Position numbers and translations under genes: made by a program. A model generated the notes under the pieces. The model had not been told where the DNA came from and did no database searches. It was given only the letters and a program-made list of their open reading frames with translations. Below are positions 7,914-15,866 of a DNA stretch of 28,935 nucleotides, piece after piece (positions within the stretch are counted from its first letter, which is position 1; the number at the start of each line of letters is the position of its first letter). Source of the stretch: CAYWLQ01 sp964458775 (GTDB lineage Bacteria > Myxococcota_A > Polyangia > JAAYKL01); NCBI GenBank assembly GCA_964458775.1, contig CAYWLQ010000060.1, positions 1 to 28,935 of the forward strand, written 5' to 3'.

Positions 7914-8879
7914 ATGCAAAAAAGAACATTGCCTAACCGTCCTATAAAAGTTGCTGTACAAGGAACAGGAAATTGGGGGAGGAATTTTGTCAGGGTGCTC
8001 AGAGATCTTGAGGAATTTTCTCTTACCTGGCTGATTGATCCTAATACTGAAGCTTTGACGGCAGCTTCCTTAATTGCTCCTCAGGCTAATACTGCTTTAT
8101 GTATCGAAGATACCGGTCTTGATTTTGATGCTGTCGTAACTGCCACACCGGCATCTTGCCATGCAGAACATGTCTTATTTTTGCTCAATAGAAAAAAACA
8201 TGTGTTGACCGAAAAGCCGGCTGCTCTGTGTGAAGAGGATGCCGATGAATTAATACAAGAGGCTGTTAAAAACCGAGTTGGTTTTATGGTCGGACATCAG
8301 TTGCTGTTTCATTATGTCTTTGTTCGTTTACAAGAATGCATAAAAGAAGGTCTAATCGGCAAGGTTCTTGGTATATGTTGCAATCGAGTCGGTCCGATAG
8401 ATTTTAACAAGGAACCCGGGATAATTTGGGCTTACGGTCCCCATGATGCGGCCATGACAACCGCAATTCTTGGAAATAGTTTTAATAATATTCATCTTGA
8501 AACAGTCCGATGGGAAGCTAACCGTTTAACCGAAGCCAAAATACATTTAGCTTATCCTGATAAAGTCTTTGCTGACATATCTCTGAGAGCCTCATCAAAT
8601 GAAAGAATAAGAGAATTTAGAGTAATCGGAGAATCGGGAACTCTGGTTTTTGATGACAGTATTCCGCCGGGAAAGCTTTTTCTTTTCAAGGATTCTGAAA
8701 CTGCGATTTTTCAGAATATAGAGGTTCAAGAAGAACCCTTAAAAGCAGAATGCAAACACTTCGCATCTGTAATACGAAGCCTGCAAGAGCCGATTACAGG
8801 AAGCAGCCATGTTAAAACCGTCACAAAAATTCTAGCTGAATGTCACAGGCAAGCTTCTGAAAGAGGTCAAACTTCTTAA
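7914..8879 (+). CDS. Gfo/Idh/MocA family NAD(P)-dependent oxidoreductase
   Basis: From the ATG at 7914 the protein has 321 residues; a GTG at 7908 would add two. The N-terminal Rossmann domain has VAVQGTGNWGRN (GxGxxG), then VTATPASCHAEHV and HVLTEKPAAL, which contains the EKP motif (residues 100-102) that binds cofactor and substrate. GHQLLFHYVF follows. The C-terminal alpha/beta domain has AYGPHDAAM, where His and Asp (177-178) occupy the usual catalytic positions. The pattern is closest to WlbA/WbpB-like sugar-nucleotide 3-dehydrogenases, so a role in making an unusual sugar for envelope glycans is plausible, but the substrate is not shown. It probably shares a transcript with the small membrane protein upstream. 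Confidence 0.88.
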   Translation: MQKRTLPNRPIKVAVQGTGNWGRNFVRVLRDLEEFSLTWLIDPNTEALTAASLIAPQANTALCIEDTGLDFDAVVTATPASCHAEHVLFLLNRKKHVLTEKPAALCEEDADELIQEAVKNRVGFMVGHQLLFHYVFVRLQECIKEGLIGKVLGICCNRVGPIDFNKEPGIIWAYGPHDAAMTTAILGNSFNNIHLETVRWEANRLTEAKIHLAYPDKVFADISLRASSNERIREFRVIGESGTLVFDDSIPPGKLFLFKDSETAIFQNIEVQEEPLKAECKHFASVIRSLQEPITGSSHVKTVTKILAECHRQASERGQTS

Positions 8880-8989
8880 AAAAAACGCAGGTTGTTCAGA
8901 AACCGGCCGCGCCCACGAGGGGACGCGGTCAGGATGAACGACTGCGTCGTTAAGCCCGGAGGGCTTGGGACTTCTTGTCTGTTTTTTTT
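8878..8989. ncRNA. GC-rich multi-stem structured element, candidate small RNA or terminator complex
   Basis: This stretch between the oxidoreductase and rhomboid genes folds well. The outer stem is ACGCAG (8885-8890) with CTGCGT (8942-8947), extended by GTTCA (8894-8898) with TGAAC (8935-8939). Inside it is a 10-bp stem (8905-8914 with 8919-8930, minor bulges) closed by CCC-ACGA-GGG. A second hairpin follows, AAGCCC (8952-8957), GGA, GGGCTT (8961-8966), and then eight T at 8982-8989. On the minus strand the outer stem runs directly into eight T (A-tract 8878-8885), as in an intrinsic terminator. It could be a plus-strand 3'UTR-derived RNA or a minus-strand RNA with its own terminator. No known RNA family was recognised. 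Confidence 0.5.
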
Positions 8990-9041
8990 GCCGCTCTTTC
9001 TATTTTTCGTAGCGGTTAATGGTAAGATACAGCTAAAGAAC

Positions 9042-9066
9042 TTAACCTTAAACAACCGTCGGTTAA
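9042..9066. promoter_or_regulatory. Inverted repeat upstream of the rhomboid gene
   Basis: TTAACC (9042-9047) and GGTTAA (9061-9066) form an inverted repeat, with a second small AACC/GGTT dyad inside. It lies about 55 nt before the rhomboid start in an A/T-rich stretch. It could be an operator or a weak leader hairpin. The evidence is positional only. Confidence 0.2.
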
Positions 9067-9120
9067 ATTAACAGGTTTTCAGGTTTTTGTTAAATTGCAG
9101 TTCATGATATATTAATCTCA

Positions 9121-9750
9121 ATGAATAAAAAGAATCAGAAACAATCTTCAATTGAGGCAGTACCTCTCAAAACAGCAATCACAGCTTTGGTTATTCCTGT
9201 TGTGATTATGTGGGTTGTCGAAATAATAGATCGATTGCTCTTTGTTGTCGATTTGGATCAATTCGGTATTTCTCCTCGAACCATGCAAGGTTTATACGGC
9301 ATATTCTTGTCACCGTTTTTACATGCAAGTTTTGCGCATACCGCAGCCAATACTATTCCTTTCGGTGTTCTCGGGGGTTTTGTAATTCTTAGGGGATTGA
9401 AACGTTTTATACTTGTTTCTTTGCTTGTCTGTTTGATCAGCGGTCTTGGAACATGGCTGATAGGCGGAAGCAATACTGTTCATGTTGGAGCCAGCGGGGT
9501 TGTTTTCGGATATTTGGGTTTTATAATGGGAACAGCAATTTTTGAACGTAGCTTTGTTTCTATTGTATTAGCAGCAGCAGCAGCCGGTTTGTATGGCGGA
9601 ATTATATTCGGTGTTTTGCCCGGACAATTGGGAATTTCATGGGAAGCCCATCTCTTCGGTTTTATCGGCGGTATTATTGCAGCCAAATACTTTGCAAAAT
9701 TTGACCGCAAACGTTCTCAATCTACAAGTGAAAGGTCACTTAACGGATAA
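9121..9750 (+). CDS. Rhomboid-family intramembrane serine protease
   Basis: This 209-residue polytopic membrane protein carries both halves of the rhomboid catalytic dyad: Ser125 in HVGASGVVFGYLGF (GxSG) and His177 in SWEAHLFGFIGG. The supporting FLHASFAHTAANTIPFG stretch (H73, N77) is also conserved, as expected for the oxyanion region. About six hydrophobic helices fit the basic bacterial six-TM form, with a short cytoplasmic N-terminus and a basic C-terminal tail. It would cleave transmembrane substrates in the inner membrane; no substrate is evident. The ribosome site is weak. Its last 34 bases overlap the 3' end of the convergent flavoprotein gene. Confidence 0.93.
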   Translation: MNKKNQKQSSIEAVPLKTAITALVIPVVIMWVVEIIDRLLFVVDLDQFGISPRTMQGLYGIFLSPFLHASFAHTAANTIPFGVLGGFVILRGLKRFILVSLLVCLISGLGTWLIGGSNTVHVGASGVVFGYLGFIMGTAIFERSFVSIVLAAAAAGLYGGIIFGVLPGQLGISWEAHLFGFIGGIIAAKYFAKFDRKRSQSTSERSLNG

Positions 9751-12476
9751 CTCATACAAGCATGAATTCGTTTTGCCTTGTCATTCGGTTTTGTGCCGTC
9801 AAGATTTTCGGGAACAAAAACATTTCCCGATACCAATTCCACCTTGCAGGCATCACAGACACCTGATCTGCAATGCGCTGCGGGGCGAAGACCGGCGCGT
9901 TCCAAGCTGCTTAGCAAGGGAATACCTGCATGAGCCTTTATAGGACGATCTACTCCAGGATACTTAATCCAAAAAGAAGCGCCGCTTGTCACTGTTTTGG
10001 GCCAATGCATTTCTTGGGTAATGTCAGATGGCGGACCGAATGCCTCCATCCGAATGCGTGACGGTGAAATGCCAAGAGAGATTAGTGCTTTGGTTAATGA
10101 ACGATACAGAGGTCGTTGAGCGCAGAGAAAAAAACTCTGTTCTTTAAGAGATTCAATAGAGAAATAGCGGAGGAGAGTGTCAATATTAATGCGGCCGGTT
10201 TCCCCCTTCCAATCCGCAGGAGCGGCTGAAAGCACAGGAATAATAGTCAGCCAATCGCAATGCTCGGCCAAACCCATTAAACGATCGTGAAAAATAATGT
10301 CCTGTTTATGCCGCGATCCGAAAAACAATGTCATTTTTTTTGGATGTCGGCCCTGTTCATGGTTAGCGAGCATACTCATAAACGGAGTAATACCGCTACC
10401 GGTAGCTATGCCGATGACCTCCTGGGTATCTCGAAAAGGATTAAACGAGAATTCACCGAAGGGTCCTGTCAGCAGCACGCTGTCGCCAATAGAAAGATCC
10501 TTTGTGAGAAAAAGAGAAACATCTCCATCAGATTTGTATTTTACGGTAAAATCGATATGTCTTTTTTCAGACGGCGGAGAAGAGGCGCTGTAAGCTCGAC
10601 TTGTCCAAGTGCCGGATCGGAATACGCTTATGCTGAAATACTGACCGGCAACAAAGGGTGGCAGCTTTCCGGATGCTGCTTTGAAACGCAAAGTTAAGGT
10701 GTCGGAGGTTTCGGGTATTCGTTCAGCAAGAACAATCTTCAGCTTGTCTGCGCGAAATCGGCAAACAATATTGGGTACAGATAATGTCGATAGATTATCC
10801 TGGTATTTTATATTGTTTTTATCTTTTGCAAATTTAGCACCGAGGGTCTTTTTCACCTGTACGGCGTCTTTTATAATGAGACCCATTCCTCTAAACTTCC
10901 TGGCCGCTATGCCTAGAGGTTTTTCCTGAAGGGATCGTCTGTTATTGGTTGCAGGCTGTGTTTCTACTCCCGATGCTATTTTTTCTGCAATAACTGATTT
11001 GGCAGCATTCATACCCGAAGCGATAACAGCCTGAAAACCGCCTCCCGGACGAGTCCAGGCTCCTGCCCAATAGAGTCCCGGAACAGGACTTTTGTTTTCT
11101 AAGCGAAAACCTGGGTTTTGTAACGGAGTATTTGCAAACCCATATACCGCTCCTCCTGGATTGCCTGTGTATCGCATGTTTGTTATGGGGGTTGAGATTG
11201 CAACAGTTTCTATAGCTGAGGATATCTTTGGGTATACCTTAAGGGCAGCATCTAGTATCCATTCAGTCATTTGATTTTTGATTTCAATATATGAATCAGG
11301 AGACATTTTTTCCCAAAGTTTACCGTCCGAAAGGGCCGTCAGGGTTATTTGACCGGCGCCGTCAGGAGCTGCGTGCGGATTGTTTAAGTCGTATGCGCAG
11401 AGAGTAAGATTTCTCGGTGCTGTCAGTTCTAGACAACTTTGATATTGGCTGTCTAGGTCCATATCTTTATTAATAACAACCTCGTAGTCTCTAATATCGA
11501 GCGACGCTGACGGAGTAGAAAGACCTAGATATAGGTTTACGGTACTGAGACTTGGAGGTGTTTGCATGAGTCGTCTGCGCAGACTTTCCGGAACAACAGC
11601 AGGATCTGACAAAAGGTTCAAGGTGCTAAGCGGATTAGAGTTAGAAATGATTGTGTCCGCAATAAACTGCTCTCCTTGTGCAGTTTCAATGCCCGAAACA
11701 CGACCGTTTTCAGTGAGAATGCGATTTACTGTTCTGGAGAAAGCAACTGTTCCACCGAACTCCCTAATTGCATCAACAAATGCATTGGAAAGAGATTGCG
11801 ATTTTCCCTTAATATTTGCAGAGCCGTACAGTAAATGCATATTGAGTCCCACCGCAAACATCAAAAGTGACAATTTGCCGGGAGGAAGAGCAAAGTAGCT
11901 CCAAATCTGTGCAAAGGCGAGTTTAGCGAGGGGAGAAGAAAGCTCTCTGTCCAGAAGACTTGATAGCGTAACTCCGGCGGCATGCACCAAGTTAGGAAAT
12001 CGAGCCAATGTAGGCAGCGCCGCAGTGGAGAAGTTTCCCTCTCTCAACATATCAACCTCAAATCCGATGGTGAGAACTTGGCGAATAATATTCTCTATCC
12101 CTCGTGCTTCCTGCGGAAACAATTCGATCAAAGCTTCTTTGTATTCGGAAACACCGGAAGGAATAGTAAAATCCCAGTCAGGCCCGACAGAACGGAATAA
12201 ATCGTTCATAGGAATAAACTCAACTCGTCGTGCTACATCCATCGACTCCAAATCAAAATACAAAGGCCCCGGTTTTTCGTGAGTTCCGATGCCTGTAAGA
12301 GCATGAAGTGACACCTCAAACTCAAACCGATCCCTAGAAAATGTAGTAGCATAACCGCCGGGTTGGGTATGTTGCTCCAGAACAAGAACCGACAATCCGC
12401 GCTTGGCCAAAGTTGCAGCAGCAGAAAGCCCGCCCAGTCCGCTTCCTATAATGATTGTTTCGTAATTCTTTTTCAT
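9717..12476 (-). CDS. Three-module flavoprotein: carotenoid-desaturase/isomerase-like + ferredoxin reductase + 2Fe-2S ferredoxin
   Basis: One unbroken 919-residue frame. Residues 1-500 are a phytoene-dehydrogenase/CrtISO-like FAD enzyme: dinucleotide-binding IIIGSGLGGLSAA (GSGLGG at 11-16), EQHTQPGGYATTF, and the C-terminal PGLYWAGAWTRPGGG-x-QAV FAD motif near 466-484. Residues about 575-815 are a ferredoxin-NADP reductase-type domain with RAYSASSP (627-634, FAD) and GIATGSGITPF (689-699, NAD(P)). Residues about 830-919 are a plant-type ferredoxin with CRSGVCDAC (C869, C874, C877) and C907 in HACMSYP. The last two modules form an NAD(P)H-to-2Fe-2S electron chain, as in class IA oxygenase reductases. 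Substrate is unknown: a polyene, retinoid or other isoprenoid is inferred from the first domain. No other carotenoid gene is visible nearby. Confidence 0.88.
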   Translation of the reverse strand: MKKNYETIIIGSGLGGLSAAATLAKRGLSVLVLEQHTQPGGYATTFSRDRFEFEVSLHALTGIGTHEKPGPLYFDLESMDVARRVEFIPMNDLFRSVGPDWDFTIPSGVSEYKEALIELFPQEARGIENIIRQVLTIGFEVDMLREGNFSTAALPTLARFPNLVHAAGVTLSSLLDRELSSPLAKLAFAQIWSYFALPPGKLSLLMFAVGLNMHLLYGSANIKGKSQSLSNAFVDAIREFGGTVAFSRTVNRILTENGRVSGIETAQGEQFIADTIISNSNPLSTLNLLSDPAVVPESLRRRLMQTPPSLSTVNLYLGLSTPSASLDIRDYEVVINKDMDLDSQYQSCLELTAPRNLTLCAYDLNNPHAAPDGAGQITLTALSDGKLWEKMSPDSYIEIKNQMTEWILDAALKVYPKISSAIETVAISTPITNMRYTGNPGGAVYGFANTPLQNPGFRLENKSPVPGLYWAGAWTRPGGGFQAVIASGMNAAKSVIAEKIASGVETQPATNNRRSLQEKPLGIAARKFRGMGLIIKDAVQVKKTLGAKFAKDKNNIKYQDNLSTLSVPNIVCRFRADKLKIVLAERIPETSDTLTLRFKAASGKLPPFVAGQYFSISVFRSGTWTSRAYSASSPPSEKRHIDFTVKYKSDGDVSLFLTKDLSIGDSVLLTGPFGEFSFNPFRDTQEVIGIATGSGITPFMSMLANHEQGRHPKKMTLFFGSRHKQDIIFHDRLMGLAEHCDWLTIIPVLSAAPADWKGETGRINIDTLLRYFSIESLKEQSFFLCAQRPLYRSLTKALISLGISPSRIRMEAFGPPSDITQEMHWPKTVTSGASFWIKYPGVDRPIKAHAGIPLLSSLERAGLRPAAHCRSGVCDACKVELVSGNVFVPENLDGTKPNDKAKRIHACMSYPLSDLSLVD

Positions 12477-12810
12477 ATCCGATGGTATTTATTTTGCGAT
12501 TCGAACATTAAAAGCCGTTTTTATAAGAGAATATATCGCGAAACACCATATCCGCCGTTCTCTTTTATATTGTAATCTAAATCAGATCGATCCTTTTTTC
12601 GGTAAAGAGGGAAAAAACTTACCGGATAAGCAAAATTTTTTATTAGGCCTTGACCAGTTTATGTTGTCTTCATTGTATGATGTTGTACATAAACGGTATG
12701 TGTAACACATGTTGTACATTAGTATATTTTTTTATTGCTGAATTTTGTCATACAGTGCGAATATCTAACCGGTTACCAAAAAATCGAAATGCCGGAGCAG
12801 GGAGGATGCA
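12477..12810. promoter_or_regulatory. Divergent intergenic region with clustered TGTACA-type repeats
   Basis: No gene was found in this 334-bp A/T-rich stretch between the flavoprotein and the Coa1-like gene. It holds two exact 11-bp direct repeats, ATGTTGTACAT (12680-12690 and 12709-12719), a degenerate copy ATGTTGTCTTC at 12661, and a perfect 13-bp palindrome ATGTGT-A-ACACAT (12698-12710) between them. Regularly placed half-sites like these between divergent genes indicate an operator cluster for one regulator. A MerR-type regulator is possible, but nothing in the window identifies it. A strong ribosome site (GGGAGG) sits at about 12800, ahead of the 12811 start. Confidence 0.45.
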
Positions 12811-13785
12811 ATGGGTATGTTTACAGTTCCCAAAGAAGAAATAGACCGATGTATTCAACGGCTTAACGACATCAAAACCGGAAGCAACCGAGAGGTAGTG
12901 CTGAAGGAAATTGGGTCGACAATTCTTCAATTGCAAAACGGAAAGTCGTTATATGCAAACATTCAAAAGCTGGTCTACTCAAACAACACGGACCGCGCAA
13001 TCAAGCTTTTGCGTGCGGCACCCCTTTGGCGCGGAGGCATTTTTAGAATCGGTCGTTTTATCGGAGCAATAACTATCGGCGCATCAGTGTTGTTTGGTAT
13101 GCCTTTTATGACGCGATGTAACGGTGCCTATGAACCTGCAATGGAGGCGCTCAACGCCTGTCCTCAGGCTGTGGAATTGCTTGGCTCACCGATTACTCAG
13201 TCCACGGTGGGTATTGCATGCGGATCCAGCGAAACCTCGGGAAGCTACGGTCGTGCGAGTTGGCAATTCTCTGTGCAGGGAAGCAAGGGTTCAGGCTCAT
13301 TTCAATTCGCCGGCAGAAATGAAGGACAAGGCTGGTTCTTGGACAATGCTATTTTAACTTCGGGCAATCAAACCGTCTCTGTATGGCCGTGCGGTAACGT
13401 TTCAACGCAGTTGATAGGGGCGGTAGTAATGAACGGCGAGGTTGTTTCTGTTCAGGGTACTGCAATTCCTGTAAAGACATCCTGTACTATTACGGTCTCA
13501 CCTTCACCGCCTCAGGCTGTTCAAAACGGCTATAATTGTCACGTGCAAGTGCAGTGCGGTACTGCTATTATCTATGGATGGGAGGGTTCCGGGTATACGC
13601 AATGCCGGGTTTCAAGCGGTGTTGCCACGCGAGCGGATGACACCAAGGGTGCAGCAGCAGGTGATGACCCGATTTTAGCTTTAGACATAGTCAATCAAAC
13701 CTGCTTGGTTAGAGATGACGGTGCAGCTCCCTATGCGGTTAACATTGTACTAACACCCGCCCCGGCCGAAGTTCCGAAGATTTAG
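12811..13785 (+). CDS. Coa1-like single-pass membrane protein, unknown function
   Basis: This 324-residue protein has an N-terminal cytoplasmic helical part (about 1-75), one membrane segment (about 78-98, GRFIGAITIGASVLFGMPF), and an extracytoplasmic region. The stretch YEPAMEALNACPQAVELLGSP ... SWQFSVQGSKGSGSFQFAGRNEGQGWFLDNAIL (about 107-181) matches the pattern of Coa1-type domains (cytochrome oxidase assembly factor 1 family): a helix, LG-x-P-I, a V-x-G-x-K-G-x-G strand, then G-x-W-x-L. The C-terminal 140 residues contain several Cys and no recognised domain. A strong GGGAGG ribosome site supports the ATG. No oxidase genes are nearby, so a role in oxidase assembly is not supported by context; Coa1-like domains in bacteria are often of unknown function. 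Confidence 0.7.
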   Translation: MGMFTVPKEEIDRCIQRLNDIKTGSNREVVLKEIGSTILQLQNGKSLYANIQKLVYSNNTDRAIKLLRAAPLWRGGIFRIGRFIGAITIGASVLFGMPFMTRCNGAYEPAMEALNACPQAVELLGSPITQSTVGIACGSSETSGSYGRASWQFSVQGSKGSGSFQFAGRNEGQGWFLDNAILTSGNQTVSVWPCGNVSTQLIGAVVMNGEVVSVQGTAIPVKTSCTITVSPSPPQAVQNGYNCHVQVQCGTAIIYGWEGSGYTQCRVSSGVATRADDTKGAAAGDDPILALDIVNQTCLVRDDGAAPYAVNIVLTPAPAEVPKI

Positions 13786-13802
13786 TGGATATTAAACCTC
13801 TG

Positions 13803-13891
13803 TTGTACGCCTCCGCCAAGGCTTCGGCGAGATCATCGACTTAGAAGGTCTTAAACCTCGCCATAGCGCGAAGCGCGACGGCGGGCAGCGA
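13803..13891 (+). repeat. 89-bp GC-rich direct repeat, copy A (left of GH43 gene)
   Basis: Bases 13803-13891 match 15867-15955 at 81 of 89 positions without gaps, in the same orientation. Each half is an imperfect hairpin: CTCCGCC ... GGCGAG around AAGGCTTC in the left half, and CGCC ... GGCG enclosing GCGCGAAGCGCG in the right half. The two copies bracket the GH43 gene. This could be a REP-like element, a MITE, or the footprint of a recombination that brought in the cassette. Confidence 0.85.
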
Positions 13892-14035
13892 CTCCGATCT
13901 GCTTGGGAAGGAAAGTGTATTTTGAAAAATCTCTTACTCCCCTAGCAGCGGATCGATCCATTTTTTTGGCGGTTAAAACGCCCGTTTTGGGTAGGAGAGG
14001 TACACTGTAAATATAGATCTGAATGGAGGCCTTAT

Positions 14036-15838
14036 ATGAAAAATTTGTTATCAGTATTGTTGAGTTTCTTTCTCGCGAGTGCATTTCTCTTGTTTGGGTG
14101 CGGGAACGCAGACACCGATGAGGTGGAAGACTCTGATCCCGGAGGTTATGATACTGGCATGGATGCAGATGCAGATGCAGATGCAGATAGCGATGCAGAT
14201 GCAGATAGCGATGCAGATGCAGACGCGGATACGGATGCAGATGCGGATACAGATGCGGATGCGGATGCAGATGCAGATGCAGACAGCGATGCAGACGCAG
14301 ATGCAGACGCGGATACTGATACAGACACGGATACTGATATAGACACGGATACTGATACTGATACAGACACGGATACTGATACCGACACTGATACAGATAC
14401 GGATACTGATACAGATACCGACACTGATACCGACACCGACACTGACACTGATACCGACACAGATACCGACACTGATACAGACACCGACACTGATACAGAC
14501 ACCGATACTGATGCAGACACCGATACTGATGCAGACACCGATACTGCGCCGGATACCGAAATAGATACAGATACAGGTCCATGGTCGCGTGCGGAAAATC
14601 CCATCATTCAAACCAACTACACAGCAGACCCTGCGCCGGTGGTGTACGGAGATACACTGTACGTCTACACGACTCATGACGAAGATGTCACGGTGAACGA
14701 CTTCTACACCATGAACGAGTGGAGGCTCTACTCTACGAAAGATATGGTGAACTGGACGGATCACGGTTCTCCGGCCGACATCCGCACGTTCAGTTGGGGC
14801 AGAGACAGCGCCTGGGCAGCGCAGGGCATCGAAAGAGACGGAAAGTATTTCTTGTATGTGCCGTTGAACAACAACTCCGGCTCCAGAATTGGTGTCGCCG
14901 TTGCTGACGACCCGGCCGGCCCGTTCACGGATCCACTCGGCAGGCACCTGGCGCAGGGTTCGTCGAGCAACATCGACCCGACCGTCTTCATCGACGACGA
15001 CGGACAAGCCCATATGTACTGGGGCAACGGCAAGCTCCAGTACGTGAAACTGAACGATGATATGATTAGCTACACGGGAAACATCGAGGTCATCGGCTTG
15101 TCCGGCTTTACCGAAGGGCCGTGGCTTTACAAGCGGAACTCAGTCTACTACATGGTCTACGCCGGCATGGGCGGCGGGTCCGAGAAGATCAGCTACGCCA
15201 CTAGCGATAGTCCAAAGGGACCGTGGAATGTCAAGGGCGACATCATGGATGCGGGACGTACATTCACCAATCACCCCGGCATCGTCGACTACAAGGGGCA
15301 CTCCTACTTTTTCTATCACAACAGCGCGCTACCCGGTGGAAATAACTACAAGCGTTCGGTGTGCGTGCAAGAGTTCAGCTATAGAGAAGACGGCAGCATC
15401 CCGAAACTGTCAATGGACGGCGAAGGACCGGAAGGCATCGACAGGTTAAACCCGTTCGCGCAAGTCGAGGCAGAGACGATCGCCTTTTCCTCCGGTGTCA
15501 AGACAGAGAACTGCGACGACACCGGCGGAGGCATGAATGTCACACGAATCAGCGGCGGCGACTACATCAAGGTCAAAAACGTTAATTTCCGGAACGGCGC
15601 GGCGTCCTTTGAGGCAAGGGTGTCGGCCTCGAACGGCAACGCGAGCATCGAGCTCCGTCTGGACAGCAAGGACGGCACTTCACTAGGGACATGTGATGTC
15701 TCCGGGAAAACGAATTGGACCACAGTAACGTGCCCGGTGAATGGGGAAAGCGGACCGCACGACCTCTTCCTAATGTTCTCCGGCAACGGCGACGATCTCT
15801 TCAAATTCAACTGGTGGAAATTCAACGGTCCCGCCTAA
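14036..15838 (+). CDS. GH43 glycoside hydrolase lipoprotein with long Asp-rich tether and C-terminal CBM-like domain
   Basis: This 600-residue protein opens with a lipoprotein signal (FLLFGC, Cys22). An almost pure Asp-Ala/Asp-Thr/Asp-Ser tether covers residues about 43-179. The GH43 five-blade propeller domain follows, with the acid triad in usual context: ADPAPV (D198), NIDPTVFIDDDG (D314) and FTEGPWLYKRN (E360). YATSDSPKGPW and RSVCVQEFSYREDGSI match arabinoxylan arabinofuranohydrolase/xylosidase-type GH43 proteins. The last about 125 residues look like a CBM6-type beta-sandwich (VEAETIAFSSGVKTE ... FKFNWWKFNG). It should be anchored to the outer membrane and act on arabinoxylan side chains or xylan. 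The start is set by GGAGG at about 14024. The catalytic region is very GC-rich (67% in 14881-14940) against about 40-47% in sampled neighbouring genes, and the gene lies between 89-bp repeats, so transfer is likely. Confidence 0.93.
   Translation: MKNLLSVLLSFFLASAFLLFGCGNADTDEVEDSDPGGYDTGMDADADADADSDADADSDADADADTDADADTDADADADADADSDADADADADTDTDTDTDIDTDTDTDTDTDTDTDTDTDTDTDTDTDTDTDTDTDTDTDTDTDTDTDTDTDTDTDTDADTDTDADTDTAPDTEIDTDTGPWSRAENPIIQTNYTADPAPVVYGDTLYVYTTHDEDVTVNDFYTMNEWRLYSTKDMVNWTDHGSPADIRTFSWGRDSAWAAQGIERDGKYFLYVPLNNNSGSRIGVAVADDPAGPFTDPLGRHLAQGSSSNIDPTVFIDDDGQAHMYWGNGKLQYVKLNDDMISYTGNIEVIGLSGFTEGPWLYKRNSVYYMVYAGMGGGSEKISYATSDSPKGPWNVKGDIMDAGRTFTNHPGIVDYKGHSYFFYHNSALPGGNNYKRSVCVQEFSYREDGSIPKLSMDGEGPEGIDRLNPFAQVEAETIAFSSGVKTENCDDTGGGMNVTRISGGDYIKVKNVNFRNGAASFEARVSASNGNASIELRLDSKDGTSLGTCDVSGKTNWTTVTCPVNGESGPHDLFLMFSGNGDDLFKFNWWKFNGPA
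14162..14572 (+). repeat. Hexanucleotide-type repeat encoding the (D-A/T/S)n tether of the GH43 lipoprotein
   Basis: About 410 bp of imperfect repeats of GAT/GAC alternating with GCA, GCG, ACA, ACC, ACT or AGC. Asp occupies nearly every second codon. The first part is mainly Asp-Ala, the second mainly Asp-Thr. Codon choice varies between adjacent units while the protein pattern is kept, so selection appears to act on the protein rather than on an exact DNA repeat. The opposite strand is open in other frames only because of the repeat. Confidence 0.9.
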
Positions 15839-15866
15839 CACATGAAGTATATTTTGTGTCTTGAGA

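Noticed and set aside
8885..8966. Guanidine-II (mini-ykkC) riboswitch, because of the CCC-ACGA-GGG hairpin
   Set aside because: Only one hairpin has an ACGR loop, and the downstream gene is a rhomboid protease rather than a guanidine exporter or carboxylase gene.
9593..9943. Plus-strand frame overlapping the rhomboid 3' end
   Set aside because: Out of frame with rhomboid and antisense to the conserved ferredoxin domain; no coding features.
13851..15013. Long minus-strand open frames across the GH43 gene, including an almost pure Ser-Val/Ser-Ala frame
   Set aside because: They are antisense shadows of the Asp-rich repeat; the plus frame has signal peptide, ribosome site and a full GH43 domain.
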